Source: Rhodocaloribacter litoris
GTDB taxonomy: Bacteria > Bacteroidota > Rhodothermia > Rhodothermales > ISCAR-4553
Direction of reading: 5' to 3'
Length of the DNA: 64,000 bases
Assembly (NCBI RefSeq): GCF_011682235.2
Contig: NZ_CP076718.1
Span: 4,247,095 to 4,311,094, forward strand
Part shown: positions 8,341 through 17,077 of the stretch, piece by piece
Position numbering within the stretch: the first letter of the stretch is position 1
Layout: every line of letters starts with the position of its first letter
Position numbers and translations under genes: made by a program
Notes under the pieces: model-generated
The model's database searches: none
Told to the model about the DNA's origin: nothing
Seen by the model: only the letters and a program-made list of their open reading frames with translations

Positions 8341-10443
8341 TCAAAGGTCGATCTGGAAGCCTGCGTAGAGGCGGCGCCCGGAGAGGGCGGGTATCTGCGC
8401 CGGGCGGGTGACGTCGAACAGGTTGTCGACGCCGGCCTGGAGGCGGAGCCGTTCGAGCGGGCGGGTACGCCAGTCGTAGGTGACGGTGAGGTTCCACAGC
8501 ACATAGCCGTCGACGAACTCGTCGTCCCGGTTGGGGATGGCGTTGCCGTCCACGTCGCGGTAGCCGTAGCGCCCGCGCCAGATGCCGCGCAGGCTCAGGC
8601 CCGGCCCGTCAGAGGCGGGGCGATAGCTCAGGCCGAGCGTCCCGCTGTGCGTCGAGCGGCCGAAGAGCCCGCCGTAGTCGGACCGGCGCAGGCGCACGTC
8701 CCGCCCGGAGGCATCCCGACCGAAGACGCGCCCGTCCTCGATGGCCTCGATGATGTCCCGGTCGTGCGCCTGGAGGAACTGGTAGCTGCCGGTGATCCGC
8801 AGGGCAGGCCAGGGGGTGAAGGTGACCTCGCTCTCCAGGCCGCGCGTGTAGATCCGGTTCAGGTTGAAGTAGCTGTAGACGAAGCTGCCGTTCGTCTTGC
8901 GCGCCACCGGCTGGGTCTCGATCAGGTCGCGCACGTCGTTGTAGAAGACGTTCAGCGAGAGCGAGAGCCGGTCGAAGGGCTCGGCCGTGAGCCCGGCGTT
9001 GAGGGCGGTGGAATGCTCGGCCCGTATGGTGCCGAGGCCGGCCGGGTCGAGGTAGCGCTCCTGGATCTGCCCGGCAGCTTCGAGGGCGGCGAGGCCGTCG
9101 TGTAGCTCGACGGCGCCGAGGACGCTGTAGCCGGCCGTGGGGTTGGTGAAGCTGAGGTAGCGCTGGCGGAAGTCGGGCGCCTTGAACCCTTTGCCGAGCG
9201 AGAGGCGCACGCGCAGCCGTTCCGAGGGGCGGAGGAGCACCGCCAGCTTGGGACTGATGCGGGTGGCGTAGTCGGTGTGGACGTCCAGGCGGGCGCTGGC
9301 GTTCAGTTCGACGAGGCGTGACGGCAGCCATTCGTGCTGAAGGAACGCAAAGGCGGCGCGGGCCTCCGGTCGCTCCGCATAGCGGTCCGCGTCGAGGCGC
9401 TCTTCGATGAGGCCGGCGCCGAGGGTCGTCAGGTGCCGGAGGTCCCAGACGAGGCGGCCCTGGAGTTCGGCCTTGGCGTAGCGCTGGTCGAAGCGGTCCT
9501 GGCTGTAGAGTGTGCCGTCGTCGAGACGGAGGCGGCTCTCGGTCCGGTAGCGGGCCAGGTAGAGGTCGCCTTCGAGCGAGAGGCGCCGGGAGATCCGGGC
9601 GCGTACCGCAGGGTGCAGGCTCCAGTCGGTGCGTTCCTCGAAGCTGCGCGCCCTGGTGGAGGTGGTGCCGGAGGTGAGCGTGAGCGGGCTCTGCTGGTCC
9701 TGGTCGTTGAGGCGGGCGCCGAGGCGGAGGGTGAGGCCGTCCCGGGGCCGGGCCTCGAAGCGCAGGTCGGCGGTGTAGTCGGTGAAGGCCGGTGCGGTCG
9801 GGGCCGTCGTGGAGGCGTCTAGGTCGTACCCGTCGGAGGCATAGCGGTCGAGGAGCAGGCGCAGGCCCAGGTGCTCGTTTCCGGCCTCGGCCGTGGCCTG
9901 CAGGTCAGTGGAGGCGTGGGTGCCGTAGCGGGCGGACAGGTTGCCGCGCAGCGTGCCCTCGGGCGGGCGGGTGATCAGGTTGATGACGCCGGCCAGGGCC
10001 TCGTTGCCGTAGAGGGACGAGGTGGGGCCGCGCACGATCTCGACGCGCTCCAGCCCGGCGACGGCCAGACGCTCGAGGTCGAGCGTCCCGGCGGTGCGCC
10101 CGATGACCGGCTCGCCGTCGATGAGGACGAGCGTATAGTCCGGGTCGAAGCCCTGGATCTGTATGCCGGTGCCGTGGTCGTGCACGAGGGTCAGGCCGGG
10201 CAGCTCGGCCAGGGCGTCGGCCAGGCGCAGGCGGCCGCGCAGGGCCAGGGCCTCTGCCGTGACGACGGACACCGGCACGGCCACGTCTTCGAGCTGGCGC
10301 GGCGCCCGGGTGGCCGTCACCACCACCGGAGCCAGTTCGTACTGCCGGAGCGTGTCGGCGGGAGCGGCCTGGCGGGCCGGAGCCGGGAAGGCCAGGCCGA
10401 GGCCGGCAAGCAGGAACAGCGGCACGTGTAGCAAAGGAGACAT
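8341..10443 (-). CDS. TonB-dependent haem/siderophore receptor (HmuR-like)
   Basis: 700 aa from the ATG at 10443. The longer open frame upstream has no signal peptide, whereas this start gives MSPLLHVPLFLLAGLGLAFPAPA. The plug domain begins ELAPVVVTATRAPRQLEDVAVPVSVV and includes GIQIQGFDPDYTLVLIDGEP, RVEIVRGPTSSLYGNEALAGVINLIT and other classical plug motifs. The rest is a 22-strand barrel, ending in a terminal aromatic-rich strand (RRLYAGFQIDL). It transports a ligand across the outer membrane with TonB-ExbBD energy. As first gene of an operon with hmuY, a CxxC protein and an exported CbiX-type chelatase, its ligand is probably haem or another metallated tetrapyrrole. The promoter is overlapped by a palindrome (10451-10467), so repression by a metal-sensing regulator is likely. 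Confidence 0.92.
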   Translation of the reverse strand: MSPLLHVPLFLLAGLGLAFPAPARQAAPADTLRQYELAPVVVTATRAPRQLEDVAVPVSVVTAEALALRGRLRLADALAELPGLTLVHDHGTGIQIQGFDPDYTLVLIDGEPVIGRTAGTLDLERLAVAGLERVEIVRGPTSSLYGNEALAGVINLITRPPEGTLRGNLSARYGTHASTDLQATAEAGNEHLGLRLLLDRYASDGYDLDASTTAPTAPAFTDYTADLRFEARPRDGLTLRLGARLNDQDQQSPLTLTSGTTSTRARSFEERTDWSLHPAVRARISRRLSLEGDLYLARYRTESRLRLDDGTLYSQDRFDQRYAKAELQGRLVWDLRHLTTLGAGLIEERLDADRYAERPEARAAFAFLQHEWLPSRLVELNASARLDVHTDYATRISPKLAVLLRPSERLRVRLSLGKGFKAPDFRQRYLSFTNPTAGYSVLGAVELHDGLAALEAAGQIQERYLDPAGLGTIRAEHSTALNAGLTAEPFDRLSLSLNVFYNDVRDLIETQPVARKTNGSFVYSYFNLNRIYTRGLESEVTFTPWPALRITGSYQFLQAHDRDIIEAIEDGRVFGRDASGRDVRLRRSDYGGLFGRSTHSGTLGLSYRPASDGPGLSLRGIWRGRYGYRDVDGNAIPNRDDEFVDGYVLWNLTVTYDWRTRPLERLRLQAGVDNLFDVTRPAQIPALSGRRLYAGFQIDL

Positions 10444-10450
10444 AATTTTA

Positions 10451-10467
10451 TTTAGATCAAGTCTAAA
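10451..10467. promoter_or_regulatory. Palindromic operator TTTAGA-N5-TCTAAA upstream of the TonB receptor
   Basis: A perfect 6+6 bp inverted repeat with 5 bp spacer lies 8 bp upstream of the receptor start codon and covers the presumed -7 element. The AT-rich TTAG/CTAA half-sites recall DtxR/IdeR-family operators, though the spacing is shorter than the 19 bp consensus. A related but not identical site is at 18558-18576. Confidence 0.6.
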
Positions 10468-10489
10468 TTGCAGTTCGAAAGTATTCACA
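10458..10489 (-). promoter_or_regulatory. Probable -33/-7 promoter of the haem operon
   Basis: On the minus strand TGTG (10489-10486), a 20 bp spacer, and TAGACTTG (10465-10458) match the Bacteroidota promoter form TTTG-N20-TAnnTTTG at 3 of 4 and 7 of 8 positions. The -7 half lies inside the palindrome. Confidence 0.5.
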
Positions 10490-10707
10490 TGTCCGGTCGC
10501 GGGCAAGTAGGGGGGCATGAAGAAACGTTTAAGACCTCCTGGCGCGCGGGGACCTGCCCAAACGGCTCTCCGGCCCCGGGACATTCCCTTGCCTCGGGGC
10601 GTTGAACCGAACGGCCGCCCGGGCACGTCGAAACGTTGCCGCGTGCGGGGGCCTCCGGCAAACGGTCAATGCGCAATGCTTCGTGCGTCTCCGTGTGCCC
10701 CTTTCGG

Positions 10708-11733
10708 ATGCCGAATTTTTCCATGGTCTCTTCTCCGGTTCGTCGCAAGAAGGTTGGTCTGGCACTGGGCAGCGGTTCGGCCCGTGGATGCGCGCACATC
10801 GGCGTGCTCAAGGCCCTGGACGAGGCCGGCGTCCCCGTCGATTGTGTGGCGGGAACGAGCATCGGGGCGCTGGTCGGCGCCATCTACACGATGGGGGATC
10901 TGGAAGAGCTGGAGGCTTTCCTGCGGGCGCTGGACCGCCGGAAGCTTTTGTCCTATTTCGACTTCGTCTTTCCCCGTTCCGGCCTTCTCGACGGCGAACG
11001 GATCTACGAGCTCATCTCACGCCACGTCACCCATACCCGGCTGGAGGAAGCCCGGATACCGTTCTGTGCCGTCGCATGCGACCTGGCTTCGGGGCGGGAG
11101 GTGCTCTTTCGCACGGGGGATGTGGTGGAGGCCGTTCGGGCCAGCGTTTCCCTGCCAGGCATCCTGACCCCGGTGTGGGTGGACGGCACCTTTCTGGTGG
11201 ACGGAGGGCTGGTGAACCCGGTGCCGGTGGACGTGGTGCGCCGGATGGGCGCCGAGGTGGTCATTGCCGTCGACCTGAACCACGATTTTGCCACCCGCGC
11301 CTGGTCCGGCCGGGGAGTGCCCGAAGACCGGGCCACCGTGCCGGAGCAGGGTTTGCGCGGGGCGGAGACGGACGCGACGGGAACACAGGCCGGTCCGTCG
11401 TGGCCGGGCGAAGCCGGAGCGCGTATTCTCCAGGCCCTCGAACAGCGCTACCAGCATCTCAGCCTCTCCATGCGGCGAAGGCTCAACCGGTGGATCGCCG
11501 ATACGCGCAACGACCCCACCATCTTCGACGTGATCAGCGCCTCGATCGGTATCATGAGCAAGCGCATCACCGAGGCGAACCTGCGCATTCACCCGCCGGA
11601 CGTGCTCGTCCGCCCGGCCGTGGGGCACCTCGGGCTCTTCGACTTCGCACGTGCTGCCGAGGCGATCGAGGAGGGGTATGCCAGGATGGTTGAGGCGATG
11701 CCCGAGGTGCTACGCCGGCTGGAACGAGGCTGA
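10708..11733 (+). CDS. Patatin-like phospholipase / esterase (RssA-type)
   Basis: 341 aa from the ATG at 10708. A second ATG at 10723 gives MVSSPVRRKKVGLALGSG, an equally good family start; neither has a clear ribosome site. The patatin signature is complete: glycine-rich oxyanion loop GLALGSGSARG, nucleophile elbow GTSIGAL (Ser), and the Asp of the dyad in FLVDGGLVNPVP. The domain covers about residues 10-210. The C-terminal 120 residues include SIGIMSKRITEANLRIHPPDVLVRP, as in the RssA/YchK subfamily. Bacterial members hydrolyse acyl esters of membrane lipids; substrate unknown. The stop codon is 7 bp before the TauE-type gene, so the two form an operon. Confidence 0.88.
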   Translation: MPNFSMVSSPVRRKKVGLALGSGSARGCAHIGVLKALDEAGVPVDCVAGTSIGALVGAIYTMGDLEELEAFLRALDRRKLLSYFDFVFPRSGLLDGERIYELISRHVTHTRLEEARIPFCAVACDLASGREVLFRTGDVVEAVRASVSLPGILTPVWVDGTFLVDGGLVNPVPVDVVRRMGAEVVIAVDLNHDFATRAWSGRGVPEDRATVPEQGLRGAETDATGTQAGPSWPGEAGARILQALEQRYQHLSLSMRRRLNRWIADTRNDPTIFDVISASIGIMSKRITEANLRIHPPDVLVRPAVGHLGLFDFARAAEAIEEGYARMVEAMPEVLRRLERG

Positions 11734-11739
11734 GGGGCG

Positions 11740-12504
11740 ATGGCGACGGGAACGCTGCTCTTGCTTGTCGGGCTGGTCACGGCCATTGCCCTGCTCTATG
11801 CGTCCGTGGGGCACGGAGGCGCCTCGGGCTACCTGGCGGTGATGGCACTGCTCGATGTGGCGCCGGCCGAGATGCGCCCGGCGGCGCTGGCGCTCAACAT
11901 CCTGGTGGCCGCCATCGGGACGGCGAAGTTTTACCGACGCGGCTATTTTTCCTGGCGGCTTTTCTGGCCGTTCGCGCTGCTCTCGATGCCCATGGCCTAC
12001 GTGGGCGGAAGGCTCGTTTTGCCGGACGTGGTCTACAGGCCGGTCGTCGGTGCCGTGCTGGTGTGGGCGGCCTACCGGCTTTACCGGCAGACAGGCCGGC
12101 GTGCGCGCTCCGGGACGAGCTGCGACGAGTCAACGCGCCCGTTCATCCTTTCCGTGGCGCTGGCGGCCGGCGCCGGGCTGGGCCTGCTCTCCGGGCTGAC
12201 CGGCGTCGGCGGCGGCATCTTCCTGAGCCCGCTGCTGCTGCTGGCCGGATGGGCCGACGCCCGGGCGACGTCGGCCGTGGCGGCGGCGTTCATTCTGGTC
12301 AACTCGGTGGCGGGGTTGCTGGGGCACCTGGCACAGTACCCCGCGTTGCCGGCATTCCTGCCGTGGCTGGCCGTGGGTGCCCTCGCCGGCGGATGGGCCG
12401 GCGCTGAGCTGGGGAGCCGCCGCTTCTCCGGCACGGGTATCCGCCGTGTGCTGGCCCTGATTCTGCTGGGCGCCGGCGTCAAGATGATCCTGGCGATGGC
12501 ATAG
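11740..12504 (+). CDS. TauE/SafE-family anion exporter
   Basis: 254 aa, almost wholly hydrophobic, with about eight transmembrane helices in two similar halves. Each half begins with the family's glycine-rich motif: VGHGGASGYLAVMAL near residue 25 and LLSGLTGVGGGIFLSPLLLLAG near residue 155. These match TauE/SafE (formerly DUF81) transporters, which are linked to sulfite, sulfonate and sulfoacetate export; the actual substrate cannot be read from sequence. It starts 7 bp after the patatin gene with GAGG overlapping that gene's stop, so translation is probably coupled. Confidence 0.85.
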   Translation: MATGTLLLLVGLVTAIALLYASVGHGGASGYLAVMALLDVAPAEMRPAALALNILVAAIGTAKFYRRGYFSWRLFWPFALLSMPMAYVGGRLVLPDVVYRPVVGAVLVWAAYRLYRQTGRRARSGTSCDESTRPFILSVALAAGAGLGLLSGLTGVGGGIFLSPLLLLAGWADARATSAVAAAFILVNSVAGLLGHLAQYPALPAFLPWLAVGALAGGWAGAELGSRRFSGTGIRRVLALILLGAGVKMILAMA

Positions 12505-12671
12505 GCGGGCTCCACAGGGGCATGGCCAATCCTCGGCCCTGCCGGGATATGGCTACGGGACCAGCGCCATGCTGCTGTTCCCCACCCGGCACCGGTCATT
12601 CGGCCGGACGGGATATCGTTGTCCCGGAACCTTATCTTGTCTGTTCATGCAGGCTTCTTCAATCTGAACGT

Positions 12672-13256
12672 GTGACCCGTCTTCCGAATCTTGATGCCAC
12701 CGGGCTACTCCGGGCCTTCAGCGCCGGCGACCGCAGCGCCCTGGACCGGCTCATGCCGCTGATCTACGAGCAGCTTCGTGATCTGGCTCACCGGCATCTG
12801 CGCCGCGAGCGCTCCGGTCACCTCCTGTCCACCACCGCCCTCGTGCACGAAGCGTACCTGAAGCTGATCGACATCAACCAGGTGGCGTGGCAGGACCGGT
12901 CGCATTTCCTCGCGATGGCCTCGCGAGCCATGCGGCGGCTGCTGGTGGATTATGCCCGGGAGCGCCAGACCCGGAAGCGCGGCGGAGACTACCAGCGGGT
13001 CGATCTGACGGAGGTACGCCTGCTGGCCGACGAGCAGGTAGAAACCGTGCTGGCCCTTGAAGAAGCCCTGCAGCACCTCACCCGGCTCGACCCCCGCAAG
13101 GGTAGCGTTGTCGAGTACCGGTACTTCGGGGGGCTGACCAACGAGGAGATCGCCGCCGCGCTCGGTGTCTCGCTCGCCACCGTCAAGCGCGATCTGACTT
13201 TTGCCCGTGCCTGGCTGGCCCGTGCCCTCGGCGACGACCCGGCCGCCGCGCTCTGA
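12672..13256 (+). CDS. ECF-type sigma factor (TIGR02999-like)
   Basis: 194 aa from the GTG at 12672; the frame is open further upstream but that part does not resemble the family. Region 2 is LIYEQLRDLAHRHLRRERSGHLLSTTALVHEAYLKL with FLAMASRAMRRLLVDYARER. Region 4 is VEYRYFGGLTNEEIAAALGVSLATVKRDLTFARAWLARAL, with a clear helix-turn-helix. The pattern (TTALVHEAYLKL, ARERQTRKRGG) is that of the SigX6/TIGR02999 group, nearly always encoded next to a large Ser/Thr kinase, as here (17 bp upstream of it). It has no anti-sigma factor gene beside it; activity is presumably controlled through the kinase, which is inference. Confidence 0.88.
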   Translation: MTRLPNLDATGLLRAFSAGDRSALDRLMPLIYEQLRDLAHRHLRRERSGHLLSTTALVHEAYLKLIDINQVAWQDRSHFLAMASRAMRRLLVDYARERQTRKRGGDYQRVDLTEVRLLADEQVETVLALEEALQHLTRLDPRKGSVVEYRYFGGLTNEEIAAALGVSLATVKRDLTFARAWLARALGDDPAAAL

Positions 13257-13273
13257 ATTCCCCGGACGACCCC

Positions 13274-16200
13274 ATGCACCGGCAGGACTGGGAACGACTT
13301 ACCCGCCTCTTTGACGAGGCCGCGGCGCTGCCGCCGGACGCCCGCCCGGCGTTCCTGGCCCGGGCCTGCCCGGACGAGGCGCTCCGCCGGGAGCTGGCCG
13401 CCCTCCTGGCCGCCCACGATCGGGCCGACGACGTGCTCCGCCCCGTCGAGCGGCTGGCCGAGGCACCCGCCGGCGGTCCCTTCGCGCCGGGCGAACAGGT
13501 GGGCCCCTACCGGCTGCTCGACGAGATCGGACGGGGCGGCATGGGGGTGGTCTACCGGGCCGAGGACACCCGCCTCGGGCGCCTCGTAGCCCTCAAGGTG
13601 CTCCCGCCCCACCTGCACGCCGCCGTCGCCCTCCGCGAGCGCTTCGTGAACGAGGCCCGCGCCGCCTCTGCGCTCGATCATCCCAACCTGTGCACCCTCT
13701 ACGAGATCGGTATCCATGCCGGCCGGCTCTTTCTCGCGATGGCTTACTACGAGGGGGAAACGTTGCGGGAGAAGCTGGCGCGCGGCCCCCTGCCCGTGCC
13801 CGAAGCGCTGGCTCTGGCCCGGCAGATGGCCGAAGGGCTGGCCGCCGCACACGAACGCGGCATCCTCCACCGGGACGTCAAGCCGGCCAACGTGATCGTC
13901 ACCCCCGAGGGGCGCGTCAAGCTCCTCGACTTCGGGCTGGCCAAGATCGCCGAGGCCACGCAGCAACTGACTACCGAGGGCACGACGCCCGGCACGGCAG
14001 CCTACATGAGCCCGGAGCGCACCCGCGGCGAGCCGGCCGACGCCCGGGCCGACGTCTGGTCGTTCGGGGTGGTGCTCTACGAAATGCTGGCCGGGGAGCG
14101 CCCTTTCCCGGGTGATACGGCCGAGGTGCTCTTCCATGCCATCCGCCACGACGCCCCTCCGCCCCTCACCACCCGGCGGCCGGACGTCCCCGGGGCGCTG
14201 GCGGCGCTGGTGGAACGCCTGCTGGCGAAAGACCCGGCCGGGCGCTCCGCCTCGATGCGGGAGGTGGCCCGGGCCCTGGCGGTCCTCCAGGCCGGCGGCG
14301 ACCGGCGCCCCCGGCGGCGGCGTGCGGCGATCCTGGCGCTCGGGCTGCTCCTGCTGGCAGCAGCGGCCTTCTTCCCCTACTGGCAGCGCGTGCAGGCCGA
14401 CCGTGCCCGCGCCCTCCTGCCCGAGATCGAGCGGCTGGCCGCCGCCGGCGCCTTCGCGGAGGCTTATGCCCTGGCCGAACGCGCCGGGCGCCACCTGGGC
14501 GACGACCCCGCTCTCGCCCGCCTCTGGCCCGGGATCACCGACGTGCTGACCGTCGCCTCCGACCCGCCCGGCGCGCGCGTGACCGTCCAGCGCTTCGACC
14601 CCGTCGGGGCCGCACAGCTGGTCGAGGTGCTGGGCGTGACGCCGCTCGACGGGATGCGCCTCCCCCGGGGCGCCTATCGCCTCCGCCTGGAGAAGGCAGG
14701 CTACGCCCCCCACGAGCGCGTCGTCTCCCGCTTCCTCTTCGCCCCCGTCATCCACGTCGAACACCGGCTCATCCCCACCGACAGCGTCCCCGGGGGGATG
14801 GTGTTCGTCCCCGGCGGGCGGTACCGGCTCCGCGGCTGGGACGTGCCGGATGCGACGCCCGTAGACCTGGACGATTACTTCATCGACCGTTACGAGGTCA
14901 GCAACCGCGCCTTCAAAGCCTTCATCGAGGCCGGAGGCTACCGGGACACGACCTACTGGCGCTTCCCCTTCGTGAAGGACGGGCGAGGCCTCGGCCGGGA
15001 CGAGGCCCTGGCCCATTTCGTCGACCGGACGGGCCTGCCGGGGCCGCGCGGCTGGCAGAACCAGACGTATCCCCCCGGCACGGCCGACCATCCCGTGACG
15101 GGCGTCTCGTGGTACGAGGCCGCCGCCTATGCCGCCTGGGCGGGCAAGCGCCTCCCCACCGTGCACGAGTGGCAGCGGGCGGCGCGCCCCGACACTACCC
15201 ATCCCTACGGCGTCGTCATGCCCTGGGGCGCCATGCTCCCCCGCGAGAACGTGGCCCGGCGGGCCAACTTCAATGGTCATGCGACGGTGCCCGTGGATAC
15301 CCACCCCTTCGGGATGAGTCCCTTCGGAGCCTATCACATGGCCGGCAACGCGCGGGAGTGGGGCGCCAACCCCATGGGCACCGGCTTCGTGGCGGTGGGC
15401 GGGGCCTGGGAGGATCCGCCCTACGCCTTCGCCTATCTGGGCACCTTCGACGGCTTCCACGCCGCGCCGTCCCTCGGCTTCCGCTGTGCCCGCTCGGCCG
15501 ACCCGTCCGCCGCGCCCTCCGTACGCCCCCTGCCCGCGGACCCGCCGGCGCCGGCCTACACCCCGGTCGACGCCGCCACCTTCGAGGGCTTCCGCACCCA
15601 TTACCGCTACGACCCGCGCCCCCTCGACGCCGGGATGATCGACGTGCACGAGACGCCCGACTGGCGCCGGGAGACGGTGACGTTCACGGGGGCTGCCGGC
15701 GAGCGGCTTCTCGCCTACCTTTACCTGCCCCGGCACACGCCGCCGCCTTACCAGACCATCGTCTTCTCTCCTCCTTATCCCATCTACGCCGGGTGGTACA
15801 GCATCGCCGAGGAGGTGGAGCGCTCGCTCCCCGCCCACATCAAAGCCGGGCGGGCCATGCTGGCCGTGGTCCCCTTCGGCGGCCTCGAGCGCCCGGCGCC
15901 GCCGGGCTTCCGCTTCCCGGACCCGCGCACCGTGACCTATCGCAACCTGGCCGTGCAGTGGGCCCTCGAGCACCGCCGGGGCCTCGACTACCTCGCCACC
16001 CGCGACGACATCGACATGGATCGCCTGGCCCACCTCTCCTTTAGCGCCGGCGGCGCCAAGCTGCTGCAACCCGCCCTCGAACCCCGCTACCGGTCGATCC
16101 TGCTCACCGGCGCCGGGCTGCACCCCGGGGACACCCTGAAAGTCTCCGAGGCCAATCCGATCCACTTCCTGCCTCGCTACCCCGCCCCGACGCTGGTGCT

Positions 16201-16378
16201 CCACGGCCGGTACGACGAGATCGACAACCTGGAGGTGCATGTGCGCCCGCTCGTGGCGCTGTTGCCCGAGCCGAAGCGGCTGGTGGTCGTCGAGAGCGGG
16301 CACGTGCCCCCGGCCGACCTGCGCGTCCCCGTCATCGAGGCCTGGCTGGCCGAGACGCTGGGGCCGGTACGCCGGTGA
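13274..16378 (+). CDS. Ser/Thr kinase-PEGA-FGE-sulfatase-hydrolase fusion protein
   Basis: 1034 aa in four parts. Residues 78-340 are a Hanks-type kinase: glycine loop GRGGMGVVY, Lys108 in ALKVL, catalytic HRD at 199-201, DFG at 219-221, and AYMSPERTRG. A transmembrane helix follows at about 351-368. A PEGA-like beta domain (about 425-475, VASDPPGARVTV...GAYRLRLEKAGY) leads to a formylglycine-generating-enzyme/sulfatase-modifying fold (about 490-745; MVFVPGGRYRLRG, HPVTGVSWYEAAAYAAWAGK, LPTVHEWQRA, GNAREWGAN, GFRCARS). Residues about 770-1034 form an alpha/beta hydrolase with LSFSAGGAK (Ser), RYDEID (Asp) and SGHVPP (His). The kinase is predicted cytosolic and the rest exported. The FGE part lacks an evident copper-binding Cys pair, so it probably binds ligand rather than oxidising Cys. 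It forms a unit with the sigma factor 17 bp upstream. Confidence 0.9.
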   Translation: MHRQDWERLTRLFDEAAALPPDARPAFLARACPDEALRRELAALLAAHDRADDVLRPVERLAEAPAGGPFAPGEQVGPYRLLDEIGRGGMGVVYRAEDTRLGRLVALKVLPPHLHAAVALRERFVNEARAASALDHPNLCTLYEIGIHAGRLFLAMAYYEGETLREKLARGPLPVPEALALARQMAEGLAAAHERGILHRDVKPANVIVTPEGRVKLLDFGLAKIAEATQQLTTEGTTPGTAAYMSPERTRGEPADARADVWSFGVVLYEMLAGERPFPGDTAEVLFHAIRHDAPPPLTTRRPDVPGALAALVERLLAKDPAGRSASMREVARALAVLQAGGDRRPRRRRAAILALGLLLLAAAAFFPYWQRVQADRARALLPEIERLAAAGAFAEAYALAERAGRHLGDDPALARLWPGITDVLTVASDPPGARVTVQRFDPVGAAQLVEVLGVTPLDGMRLPRGAYRLRLEKAGYAPHERVVSRFLFAPVIHVEHRLIPTDSVPGGMVFVPGGRYRLRGWDVPDATPVDLDDYFIDRYEVSNRAFKAFIEAGGYRDTTYWRFPFVKDGRGLGRDEALAHFVDRTGLPGPRGWQNQTYPPGTADHPVTGVSWYEAAAYAAWAGKRLPTVHEWQRAARPDTTHPYGVVMPWGAMLPRENVARRANFNGHATVPVDTHPFGMSPFGAYHMAGNAREWGANPMGTGFVAVGGAWEDPPYAFAYLGTFDGFHAAPSLGFRCARSADPSAAPSVRPLPADPPAPAYTPVDAATFEGFRTHYRYDPRPLDAGMIDVHETPDWRRETVTFTGAAGERLLAYLYLPRHTPPPYQTIVFSPPYPIYAGWYSIAEEVERSLPAHIKAGRAMLAVVPFGGLERPAPPGFRFPDPRTVTYRNLAVQWALEHRRGLDYLATRDDIDMDRLAHLSFSAGGAKLLQPALEPRYRSILLTGAGLHPGDTLKVSEANPIHFLPRYPAPTLVLHGRYDEIDNLEVHVRPLVALLPEPKRLVVVESGHVPPADLRVPVIEAWLAETLGPVRR

Positions 16379-16445
16379 GGCTTGCCGATGCATGCGGCCG
16401 CATGAAACGACGAACTTCGTCTACCCTTCCCGGCTTTGCGTCATC

Positions 16446-17003
16446 TCATGGCTGCGGCAGGTTCTGCGGCATCAGCGAGAGGTACGGCGTGGCCGGCTCC
16501 TGGCCCGGTGGGACGGGTGCGGGCATGGGCTCGCCTTTCGGTCCCAGGGCCCTGATGTACCGGTAGAGCGCCCGGGCGTCCCGCTCGCTCATCCGGTTCA
16601 CGTTCATCCAGGGCATCGGCGGGCGGGCCGTCCTCGTGTGGAGCGTGCGGACCCACTCGTCTTCGCTCACCTCCTGCACGCGCAGCCGCAGGTTGGTCGC
16701 GTAGGTGGTGCCCCAGGGACCGCGCCAGCCCATCGCCGAGCCGGCCAGCCACTCGTCCTCGGGGATGCGGCCCTCCTGCTGGAGGTAGCCCGCTGTGTGA
16801 CAGTCGTTACACCCGGCCACGATAGCCAGGTAGCGCCCGGCCTCCACGGCGTCGGCGGCCATGATGTGCGGCGGTGTCCCGGCTTCGGGTTCCTGTTCCG
16901 GTTCGGACCGGCAGCCAAGATGGCCTAGGACCGCCAGCACAAGAAGCGCACGCACCGCACTCCCGGAGGGAAGCTGCGGGGGGATACGAAAATCGGTTTT
17001 CAT
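16446..17003 (-). CDS. Mono-haem cytochrome c lipoprotein
   Basis: 185 aa from the ATG at 17003; an earlier in-frame Met at 17081 would bury the signal peptide. The N-terminus has a hydrophobic segment and lipobox-like LGHLGC. One haem-binding motif, CNDCH, follows GRYLAIVAG, and the candidate distal Met lies in PPMPWMNVNRMSE. The layout (GRYLAIVAGCNDCHT, WRGPWGTTYATNLR, RALYRYIRALGP) is that of cytochrome c family proteins found beside dehydrogenases as electron acceptors. It presumably works at the periplasmic face; the partner is not in the window. It is 75 bp downstream of the T9SS cargo gene and may be co-transcribed with it. Confidence 0.85.
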   Translation of the reverse strand: MKTDFRIPPQLPSGSAVRALLVLAVLGHLGCRSEPEQEPEAGTPPHIMAADAVEAGRYLAIVAGCNDCHTAGYLQQEGRIPEDEWLAGSAMGWRGPWGTTYATNLRLRVQEVSEDEWVRTLHTRTARPPMPWMNVNRMSERDARALYRYIRALGPKGEPMPAPVPPGQEPATPYLSLMPQNLPQP

Positions 17004-17077
17004 CCTGGGTCTTCCGTGGTGTATGGAGTGAGGAAGGGGTTCGGTCGAAGCATGAGGCGTCTTCTGCCCCCGGCGTT

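Noticed and set aside
12989-16393. 1134-codon open frame antisense to the kinase fusion gene
   Set aside because: It mirrors a strongly motif-supported gene; long antisense frames are expected at high GC. No domain is visible in it.
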